Of a stretch of DNA of 59,693 bases, positions 17,157-23,923 are shown piece by piece; positions within the stretch are counted from its first letter, which is position 1, and each line of letters starts with the position of its first letter. A program made the translations under genes and the position numbers. The notes beneath the pieces were generated by a model. That model did not search any database. It was not told the DNA's origin and worked only from the letters and a program-made list of their open reading frames with translations. This DNA is from an uncultured Dialister sp. (GTDB lineage Bacteria > Bacillota > Negativicutes > Veillonellales > Dialisteraceae): NCBI GenBank assembly GCA_934178345.1, contig CAKPQG010000013.1, forward strand, positions 1 through 59,693, read 5' to 3'.

Positions 17157-19286
17157 ATGAAAAAATCCAACCTGATGAGACAAGTCGTATGTGCTGTTTT
17201 GGCGTTGGGAACCGTAACCGTGGGGACAACGGCTATGGCGGAGTCCTTAACGGTAACATCTGGACAGACGCATAATGCGCAGGCTATTTCTATCAATGCT
17301 AATGAAAGACTGTCCAATGCGGGAACTGTGAAAGCAACAGATAGTATCACTGTTGATGGGGGCTTTTTTAAAAATACCGGTACACTAACGACTGGTACAT
17401 TGACTATTTCTGGTCATACCAGTGACCAAAGTCCAATAGCGGGAGAGATTCATGCTGAGAAGGAGTTTTTATATAAGGGGATTGCTGGAAACCTTGCTGC
17501 GCGTGAAGTAACTGCTTCGATTTATACACCGGTTTTACATATACAAGGAAACACATATCAAACGGGTTTTAAAATAGCCGGTAATAACGTTTTAGAAAAT
17601 GTGAATAAAATCATTCTAGAGTCCAATAATAATACGAGAACCGGCCTTGTTTTTTATGGTGATGGTGATGTCCGTGTAACTTCAAATATTGAATTAACAG
17701 GGACTCCCAAAGATGGAAAGACTGACGCACGTATTGAAATCAATGATGGAAAGTCGGTACAAATTGATCAGCTTACCAGTACGGCTACCAAGGGGTTAGT
17801 GCAAGTCAATGGCACAGGCTCGGTAAAGCTGGGAAGTATTGATGCCCAGCAGGGACGAATGGTCTTGCAAACCAATGGTGAAGTATCTAAGACAGGAACT
17901 TTTGAATTGGAGACCATTCATGTTAGAGAGAATGCTTCTTTTGAAATGTGTACATACAAAAATCAATATGGAGATACTCCGCATGCAGAAATTAAAGGAC
18001 AAATTCAAGCCTACCTAGATAAAGGTGCAAAGATTGATTTTGGCGGTATGCATGCGCCTGATTGGAAGCCGAACAAAATTAATGTAGCAGCTGATTCTTT
18101 GACGGTCCATATTGCAGACGCATCTAGCAACAATGTGGTATATATCTCCGGCAAGAGTGACATTCTGCTACAGCCAAGTCATGTAGCGGTAGTTGCTGAT
18201 GGAAGCAATAATACCGGTAATGCGACTAAAGATTTACAGGCTATCAGTAATGTAGTAAAAGTCACTACACAGACAGAAGGCAGCACGGAGAATACCAGCA
18301 AAACGGCAAACGGTGTCAAAGTCACACAGGAAGCGAGCCGTATCTTTGATGAAGCCAGTGGGGTGGTAGAAACCAAAGAAAATGGTACAGCGGCTGTGGG
18401 TCAATTGACAGTAAAGAAGAATCCATTCTCTTATGGTGTCAGCGATACCAATGCACTAAGCCTCATGACTTGGCGAGCAGAAATGAATGATATGAATAAA
18501 CGTATGGGTGAATTGCGTGACTCCAAAGGAGAACACGGCATTTGGGCTCGCATGGTACGGGGAAGAACCGAATATGGTAGCGTAAGCAATCAGTACAACC
18601 AGTATCAGTTAGGTTATGACCGTACCCTTGGTACTGAAAATACATGGACCCTCGGCGGTGCAGTGACCTATACAGAAGGTGATTCTGCTTATGGTGCTGG
18701 CAGTGCGGAAAATAAACATACTGGATTCGCTCTCTATGGCAGTAAGCTCAATGGGGATGGTAGCTTCCTTGATTTGATTGCCAAGTATGCTCGTTTGGAT
18801 GATGATTATAAGACCATTTGGGGCAATGGCAGTGGTGATGCCAATGGATTCAGTGTCAGTGCGGAATATGGGAAACGATTCACACAGGATACAGGTTTTT
18901 GGGTGGAACCACAGGCAGAGTTGACCTACGGACGCGTTTCCTCTATGTCCTACCATTTGGGCGATATTTCTGTCGATCAGGATGGTATTAATAGTTTGGT
19001 GGGACGTTTGGGATTCTCCTTGGGTAAAAACATCAAGAAGGGGAATGTATATGCCCGAGCTTCTTATCTGTATGATTTTGATGGCGATACGTCTGTACAC
19101 TTTACCGACGGTGGGAGTCCAAGAACATTGAAACAGGATCTCGGTGGTGGTTGGTGGGAAGTAGGAATCGGCACCAATCTCAATTTGAGCGACATAGCGC
19201 ATTTCTATTTTGATATAGAGAAGACCTTTGGCGGTGATATTGCTATCCCATGGCAGTGGAATGCAGGGATTCGCTGGAGCTTCTAA
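17157..19286 (+). CDS. Autotransporter (type Va secretion) adhesin-like protein
   Basis: 709 aa from ATG 17157, supported by AAGGAG 7 nt upstream (an in-frame ATG at 17112 lacks one). Signal peptide MKKSNLMRQ...TTAMA, cleaved around residue 26. The passenger (about 27-430) is rich in Thr, Asn and Gly and in short beta repeats, consistent with a beta-helix exposed at the cell surface. The C-terminal 270 residues are an autotransporter beta-barrel: a linker helix (WRAEMNDMNKRMGELRD), alternating strands (TWTLGGAVTYTEGDS, DLIAKYARLDDDY) and a terminal GIRWSF ending in Phe, the usual BAM signal. This implies an outer membrane. Base composition is more AT-rich than the pyr genes, suggesting a different history. 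Ligand unknown. Confidence 0.88.
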   Translation: MKKSNLMRQVVCAVLALGTVTVGTTAMAESLTVTSGQTHNAQAISINANERLSNAGTVKATDSITVDGGFFKNTGTLTTGTLTISGHTSDQSPIAGEIHAEKEFLYKGIAGNLAAREVTASIYTPVLHIQGNTYQTGFKIAGNNVLENVNKIILESNNNTRTGLVFYGDGDVRVTSNIELTGTPKDGKTDARIEINDGKSVQIDQLTSTATKGLVQVNGTGSVKLGSIDAQQGRMVLQTNGEVSKTGTFELETIHVRENASFEMCTYKNQYGDTPHAEIKGQIQAYLDKGAKIDFGGMHAPDWKPNKINVAADSLTVHIADASSNNVVYISGKSDILLQPSHVAVVADGSNNTGNATKDLQAISNVVKVTTQTEGSTENTSKTANGVKVTQEASRIFDEASGVVETKENGTAAVGQLTVKKNPFSYGVSDTNALSLMTWRAEMNDMNKRMGELRDSKGEHGIWARMVRGRTEYGSVSNQYNQYQLGYDRTLGTENTWTLGGAVTYTEGDSAYGAGSAENKHTGFALYGSKLNGDGSFLDLIAKYARLDDDYKTIWGNGSGDANGFSVSAEYGKRFTQDTGFWVEPQAELTYGRVSSMSYHLGDISVDQDGINSLVGRLGFSLGKNIKKGNVYARASYLYDFDGDTSVHFTDGGSPRTLKQDLGGGWWEVGIGTNLNLSDIAHFYFDIEKTFGGDIAIPWQWNAGIRWSF

Positions 19287-19295
19287 AAGGAAAAT

Positions 19296-19341
19296 AAAAA
19301 TTCCACCAGTGATAGAGCGATCCATCACTGGTGGAATTTTT
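19296..19341 (+). terminator. Terminator of the autotransporter gene
   Basis: AAAATTCCACCAGTGAT, loop, ATCACTGGTGGAATTTTT: long perfect stem with T tract. Confidence 0.9.
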
Positions 19342-19700
19342 GCATTAGGATTAAAATTTAAAATTCTTCGGCACCAGTCACTGGTCACCATACAAAAAGG
19401 CGATGTGAAATAACGATCATCTCATTTTCGCGTTCAATCTGCCGCGGAGAACTTGCAGCTCTCATAGGAGCGACCGGGAAACCTTATCCCAGCTGTCTTT
19501 CATGCCATAGTCACCCTATCCGCCCCTGCGGGGCACCTTCCCCTAGAGGGGAAGGCTGCGATACGAGAATACCATCTTCTAAAAAAAGGCGGCGAAGCCG
19601 CCACGAGAGCCCTGAACCTTGAACCTTGAACCTTGAACCTTGAACCTTGAACCTTGAACCTTGAACCCTGAACCTTGAACCCTGAACCAAATGAAAGCAA
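19342..19700. repeat. Intergenic repeats with 7-bp tandem array
   Basis: Holds dispersed-repeat fragments (CGCCCCTGCGGGGCACC..., GGCGGCGAAGCCGCCACG) and at 19611-19689 about eleven copies of the heptamer CCTTGAA/CCCTGAA. No gene seen. Confidence 0.85.
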
Positions 19701-19705
19701 AGTAA

Positions 19706-19752
19706 AAAGGGGCTGTGAAGAAATGGGGATTCATTTCTTCACAGCCCTTTTT
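19706..19752 (+). terminator. Orphan strong terminator
   Basis: GGGCTGTGAAGAAATG, 6-nt loop, perfect 16-bp complement, then TTTTTT. No gene lies directly upstream. The following bases copy those downstream of the pyr terminator (16600-16640). Confidence 0.8.
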
Positions 19753-19976
19753 TGTATGGTGTCAGACGGATAGACTTGGAGACATCAGACTAGAAGACAT
19801 CATACTTCTACGGTTTCTGGTATCGTCATCGAAAGCGCTGCCATGTGGCGTATCTTCCGATGAAAAATGGAATATGATTTCTACAAGCGCAGCAAACTAT
19901 CAAATTTCATTTCCTTTAGCGATTGAGAAAATAGCCGATACTCAGTATACTAAGAGCAAAGGCGGGTGAACGATAG

Positions 19977-20077
19977 GAAGGAAACGCTGATTCAATAGCT
20001 CGCTATTTGCGCCCCCTATTCCTCGCCTTGCATGAAAATACAAGAGCAGAGTCAGAGAACGATTGGATTCGAGTTTC
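19977..20077. repeat. Internally deleted MITE copy
   Basis: GGAAACGCTGATTCAA then jumps to TAGCTCGCTATT, TTCCTCGCC, and ends in ...CGAGTTTCCTTTA; a diverged, shortened relative of the 161-bp element next to it. Confidence 0.65.
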
Positions 20078-20115
20078 CTTTAAGCACCTGCCAAACCCGG
20101 GATGCCCCATTGTTA

Positions 20116-20276
20116 GGGAAACGCTGATTCAATCGCAGAGTCAGATTCCACAAGAATTTTCATACATGACTTCGTCATAGCCTTCCTTAAATAGCTCGCT
20201 ATTCGCGTCAGGTTATTCCTCGCCATGTATAAAAATTCAAGAGTAAAATCTGACAACGATTTAATCAGTGTTTCCC
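20116..20276. mobile_element. MITE-like element, full copy A (161 bp)
   Basis: Starts GGGAAACGCTGATT and ends AATCAGTGTTTCCC, terminal inverted repeats of about 30 bp with few mismatches, flanked on both sides by TA (20114-20115 and 20277-20278). The middle has a palindrome AATAGCTCGCTATT. No transposase: a non-autonomous element. TA duplication points to a Tc1/mariner/IS630-type enzyme acting in trans. The right end lies only 17 bp before the macro-domain gene start. Confidence 0.85.
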
Positions 20277-20293
20277 TAGAAAGGATGAAAACC

Positions 20294-21412
20294 ATGCCAT
20301 TTCAAATCATTCGAAACGATATTACCAAAATGAAAGTCGATGCCATCGTGAATGCCGCCTGCCCGACACTTTTGGGCGGGGGCGGGGTGGATGGCGCGAT
20401 CCATCAGGCGGCGGGGCCGGAGCTCCTCGCGGAGTGCCGGACGCTCCATGGCTGTCAGACGGGGGAGGCGAAGATCACGAAGGGCTATCATCTGCCTTGC
20501 AAATGGGTGATTCATACCGTAGGACCTGTCTGGCATGGCGGCAGCCAGGGGGAACGGGAGCTTCTAGCCTCTTGCTATAGAAAATCTTTGGCATTGACGG
20601 TGAAGTATAGTTTAGCGTCCATCGCCTTTCCGCTGATTTCTTCCGGGGCCTACGGATATCCGAAAGAGGAGGCGCTTGAGGTGGCGGTGGATACCATCAG
20701 AGCCTTCCTGAAGGATAATGATCTGGATGTGTACCTGGTGATTTTCCAAAAGTCTGATTACCAGCTTTCGAAAGGACTTGTGGAAGATATTTCTGCTTTC
20801 CTGAAAGAGGCGTGGAAGGGAAAAAGGGATGCGCATGCCTCTGAGGAAGAGCGTCTGGACTCCGTGGCTGGTGAATTGGAAAGTATGTACCTGGAGGACT
20901 GCTATCCAGATGCGAGGCTTCCTCCTTATCCATTTGCGAGGTACCTTCAGACGCCTGGGATTCAGGAGAGGATCGATCGAGTAGAGTGGCAGATCAAGCA
21001 GCTGTACGATTCCATATTTACTAATTTCTGCGTAGACTCGACGGGAGAGGGGCAGTCTGCTGAATTTTTCTCTGAGTTAGAAGAAAGTTTTTCTCATATG
21101 CTACTGCGTAAAATCGATGAGAAGGGCATGACGGATCCGGAATGTTATAAGAAAGCCAATTTGGATCGGAAGCTTTTTTCTAAGATTCGGTCCCATGCGG
21201 ATTATCAGCCCTCTCGGGCAACGGCGCTCGCTCTGGGGATCGCCTTGGAACTCCCCCTCTCTGAATTGCAGGAGCTTTTGGGAAAGGCAGGGTATACCTT
21301 GTCTCATGCCCGAAAAGGCGACCTGATCGTAGAGTATTTCGTGAAAAAGGGAATCTATGATATCTACCAGATCAATCAGGTGCTTTTTGATTTCGACGAA
21401 CCGCTTATATAG
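20294..21412 (+). CDS. Macro-domain protein with C-terminal helical domain
   Basis: 372 aa from ATG 20294 (AAAGGATG just upstream). Residues 1-165 are a macro domain: MPFQIIRNDITKMKVDAIVNAA, GGGGVDGAIHQAAG (ADP-ribose-binding loop), GYHLPCKWVIHTVGP and FPLISSGAYGYP, fitting ADP-ribosyl or O-acetyl-ADP-ribose hydrolases. Residues 200-372 form a second, helical domain with RKIDEKGMTDPECYKKANLD, RKLFSKIRSHADYQPSR and ALALGIALELPL; the same extension is known on other Firmicutes macro proteins but its function is not known to me. A longer in-frame start at 20225 lies inside the MITE and has no ribosome site. The next gene is a VWA protein. Probably reverses ADP-ribosylation or clears ADP-ribose derivatives; partner unknown. 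Confidence 0.82.
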   Translation: MPFQIIRNDITKMKVDAIVNAACPTLLGGGGVDGAIHQAAGPELLAECRTLHGCQTGEAKITKGYHLPCKWVIHTVGPVWHGGSQGERELLASCYRKSLALTVKYSLASIAFPLISSGAYGYPKEEALEVAVDTIRAFLKDNDLDVYLVIFQKSDYQLSKGLVEDISAFLKEAWKGKRDAHASEEERLDSVAGELESMYLEDCYPDARLPPYPFARYLQTPGIQERIDRVEWQIKQLYDSIFTNFCVDSTGEGQSAEFFSELEESFSHMLLRKIDEKGMTDPECYKKANLDRKLFSKIRSHADYQPSRATALALGIALELPLSELQELLGKAGYTLSHARKGDLIVEYFVKKGIYDIYQINQVLFDFDEPLI

Positions 21413-21589
21413 TGAGAAGTGGCGGTGCGATATTTGAAAGCGCCGCCTTTTTAGGAAATATGACATTGTCCTATGACGCGCTGATGGAGAACCGTTATTT
21501 TACCAGTCACCAGTCACGGGTCACTAGCAACCAGAAGATTCATTTGTCGCTTTCCAAGCGACCATTTCAAAAGAATAAAGGGATATACT

Positions 21590-21624
21590 AAGACTGCCAA
21601 AGAGTCACTGACCGGGCAGTCTTT
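21590..21624 (+). terminator. Terminator between macro and VWA genes
   Basis: AAGACTGCC, loop, GGGCAGTCTTTTA. The rest of 21413-21693 is short dispersed repeat (CCAGTCACCAGTCACGGGTCAC and a copy after the terminator) plus a small GTCGCTTTCCAAGCGAC hairpin. Confidence 0.75.
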
Positions 21625-21693
21625 TATATTGCATCAGTGACTGGTCACCAGTCCCTGGTCCCTGGTCACCGCTTATTCGCAAGGAGGACAACT

Positions 21694-22338
21694 ATGAAGA
21701 CCCAACTGACTGAACTTGTTTTCATCCTGGATCGCAGTGGTTCCATGCACGGGCTGGAGAAAGATACCCTGGGCGGGTTCAATTCTATGATGGAAAAGCA
21801 GAAAAAGGGAGAAGGAAATGCATTGGTCACCACCGTCCTCTTTGATACAGAAATCGACGTCCTTCATGACCGGCTGCCCCTGAAAAGCGTGCGTCCTATG
21901 ACCGAGGAAGACTACGTAGCCGGTGGCTGCACCGCCTTGCTGGATGCAGTAGGAAGTACCATTCATCGCATTGGCACTGTCCATAAATATGCCCGCAGAG
22001 AGGACGTGCCGGCCCATACCCTCGTGGTCATCATTACAGATGGGAAAGAAAACGCGAGCCGTTACTATGACTGTGAAGACGTGAGACATATGGTTGAAAG
22101 AGAAAAATCGAAATATGGCTGGGAATTCATTTTCTTGGGAGGCAATATGGATGCCGTAGAAGCGGCGGCTGCTCTTGGCATCCAGGAAGATCGTGCGGCG
22201 GAATTTTTATGTGATGAGGAAGGAATTCAGAAAAATTTTGAGGCAGTGGATGACTTCTGTGACCATTTCGTAGAACGAAACTCGGTAGACTGGAAGAAAA
22301 GAATAGAGAAGGACTTCAAGAGACGGGGGAGGAAATAA
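21694..22338 (+). CDS. VWA-domain protein
   Basis: 214 aa; AAGGAGG 6 nt before ATG 21694 decides the start. A von Willebrand factor A domain fills the protein: FILDRSGSM (MIDAS DxSxS), GGCTALLDAVG (the conserved Thr of the MIDAS) and VVIITDGKENAS (the distal Asp), so metal binding appears intact. No signal peptide or membrane segment: a cytosolic VWA like those found with TerD/stress or AAA ATPase systems. No such partner is nearby; the only neighbour of interest is the macro protein upstream. Confidence 0.85.
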   Translation: MKTQLTELVFILDRSGSMHGLEKDTLGGFNSMMEKQKKGEGNALVTTVLFDTEIDVLHDRLPLKSVRPMTEEDYVAGGCTALLDAVGSTIHRIGTVHKYARREDVPAHTLVVIITDGKENASRYYDCEDVRHMVEREKSKYGWEFIFLGGNMDAVEAAAALGIQEDRAAEFLCDEEGIQKNFEAVDDFCDHFVERNSVDWKKRIEKDFKRRGRK

Positions 22339-22611
22339 TGGGGGCGATTGATGACTAGTATAGCGTTTTCTAAATAACTGGTATTTAAGTCAACTTCCGA
22401 ATTAAGTTAGGAGTGAGGAGTTAGGAGTGAGGAGTGAAGGTACGGCGCATAAAATTTGGAAGCGCCGTGGAGTATAGATGGCGATGCCCGAAGGAAGGCG
22501 GGATAACAGGTCTCCCGTTTTTGTTTCCTGACATTGTCCGCTTGACTGCGAATGACAAAGATTTCTCGCTTCGCTCGAAATGACGAAACGAGAGAAAAGT
22601 GACGGTGACAT
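22339..22611. repeat. Intergenic repeat fragments
   Basis: GAGTGAGGAGTTAGGAGTGAGGAG tandem, a GGCGCATAAAATTTGGAAGCGCCG module, and a TTTCTCGCTTCGCTCGAAATGACG element. No gene seen apart from the following small ORF. Confidence 0.65.
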
Positions 22612-22887
22612 ATGATGAGAAAATGGTTATTACTGGTATTGCTTTTGCTATGTCCCTTGTTTCAAAGCGTGGATGCCTTTTGGCTCGTATCTTATCAGAC
22701 GGGAGAACGGTATCAATATGCAGGGGATGGCATGTATTTTGATGAAATGAGAGGACAGTATGTGAATATTCCCATCGTGGAGTTTATGGGAGATCAGGCA
22801 CTTTCTGCCAATGGGGTCCTCTATGAGGTGGAGATGACGCCGCAAGAACAGATCGCGATGATGAAAGCTATGTCGATGCAGCGATAA
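22612..22887 (+). CDS. Small secreted protein of unknown function
   Basis: 91 aa. MMRKWLLLVLLLLCPLFQSVDA is a clear signal peptide; cleavage after VDA would leave about 69 residues with aromatic-rich SYQTGERYQYAGDGMYFDEMRGQYVN. The Cys in the signal core is not in a lipobox context. The ribosome site is weak (GTGACGGTGACAT), and the first or second ATG may be used. 20 bp upstream of the next gene, so the two probably form one unit. Family not recognised. Confidence 0.55.
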   Translation: MMRKWLLLVLLLLCPLFQSVDAFWLVSYQTGERYQYAGDGMYFDEMRGQYVNIPIVEFMGDQALSANGVLYEVEMTPQEQIAMMKAMSMQR

Positions 22888-22907
22888 TTGGAAATGGGGG
22901 AGAATAT

Positions 22908-23522
22908 ATGGATTTAAATCAGCAAGTCGCCATAGCGAACGCGGTCATGCGGATTATTTGTGGAGATAGCCGTTCCTATTATGTGGGACGTCCTGTAGAA
23001 GAGATGAATCCTTTGATCAAGGCAACGTTTGATTGGGGTGGAAAGCAGGGGTGGTCAGCCGAACAGATTCCGCAGTATTTCGGTGATTCGTTCCTGGCAT
23101 ATTTTAGTGGGATATTAGGCATCCGGTATCGATGTGCGTCTCTTTGGCTGCATCGCGCCTACAAAAAAGAGGATGCCGATTACATGGATGTTGCTATACG
23201 GTCTTTGATAGAAGGGACTGGATTCATTCCTGAAGGAACTTCTCATATATTCTCTGCCATGATAGAAGCCTTTCCTTCGGAGAAGTTTGAGGCTCTTTTT
23301 GTGGCAGATAATTCAGCGAGGGAAATTATGAATCGATGCGATGCTGATTTGGAGGCGCTTTCAGGATATCATCCTTTACCAGAGCTGCGTAATTTCTTCA
23401 TTTCTCGTTTACAGGGGGAATTTGAAATGCTCAATGCGCTTCCTGTATTTCGCAAAGAAGGATGCTGGTTCTGGATTGGCCTGGCAGGAATTGTGGGACT
23501 CATTCTCTACCTGATCTTTTAG
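22908..23522 (+). CDS. Protein of unknown function with C-terminal membrane anchor
   Basis: 204 aa, GGGGGAG upstream. Soluble alpha-helical N-terminal part (MDLNQQVAIANAVMRIICGDSRSYYVG...) and a C-terminal hydrophobic tail (WFWIGLAGIVGLILYLIF) with almost nothing after it, i.e. tail-anchored topology. Family not recognised. Its stop codon TAG is formed from the TA target duplication and the first G of the MITE that starts at 23522, so the original C terminus may have been changed by the insertion. Confidence 0.6.
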   Translation: MDLNQQVAIANAVMRIICGDSRSYYVGRPVEEMNPLIKATFDWGGKQGWSAEQIPQYFGDSFLAYFSGILGIRYRCASLWLHRAYKKEDADYMDVAIRSLIEGTGFIPEGTSHIFSAMIEAFPSEKFEALFVADNSAREIMNRCDADLEALSGYHPLPELRNFFISRLQGEFEMLNALPVFRKEGCWFWIGLAGIVGLILYLIF

Positions 23523-23679
23523 AAAAACACTGTTTCAATCGTTGTCGGATTTCACATGTATTTCCATACAACGCTTCGTCATAACCCACCTTAAATAGCT
23601 GACTATTCGCAGTGGTTTATTCCTTGCCTTGTAGGAGAATACAAGAGCCAAGTCGGACAACGATTTAATCAGTGTTTCC
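23522..23679. mobile_element. MITE-like element, copy B (158 bp, diverged)
   Basis: Left end GAAAAACACTGTTTCAATCG is mutated from GGGAAACACTGATTAAATCG; right end GATTTAATCAGTGTTTCCC is standard. Flanked by TA on both sides (23520-23521, 23680-23681). Same orientation as copy A. Confidence 0.75.
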
Positions 23680-23796
23680 CTAGAGCGAAGCTTAATCGCG
23701 TAAGCGATATGAACCGTGAAATGCGCTGGTGACAGATTGCAGGGAATGCCTTCAGGGAGAACCATCTTCCATCGCTGTGTCTTTTTCGCTTGCGTA

Positions 23797-23829
23797 AAAC
23801 GCGCCTCTCATGAGTAGAGGCGCGTTTTA
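23797..23829. terminator. Terminator upstream of the CRISPR operon
   Basis: AAAACGCGCCTCT, 6-nt loop, complement and TTTTATTTTG; symmetrical enough to work both ways. It insulates the csm operon from upstream transcription. Confidence 0.85.
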
Positions 23830-23848
23830 TTTTGTCAATCCAAAATGC

Positions 23849-23877
23849 TTGCGTGCTAAAACGCACTGTGCCATAAT
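23849..23877 (+). promoter_or_regulatory. Promoter of the csm operon
   Basis: TTGCGT, 17 nt, CATAAT (23872-23877), about 40 bp before csm1. Confidence 0.55.
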
Positions 23878-23923
23878 ATATACATAAACAATTTCAAAGC
23901 AGTCTTCTATAGAGAAGGGAGCG

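Noticed and set aside
19611..19690. CRISPR-like or degenerate array
   Set aside because: The period is 7 bp with no spacers; it is a simple tandem repeat.
19715..19969. 84-codon frame beginning in the orphan terminator
   Set aside because: It starts within the hairpin stem and covers dispersed repeat; no ribosome site.
20225..20293. Longer macro-domain start inside the MITE
   Set aside because: No ribosome site; the extension is MITE sequence that also forms meaningless frames at the other copies.
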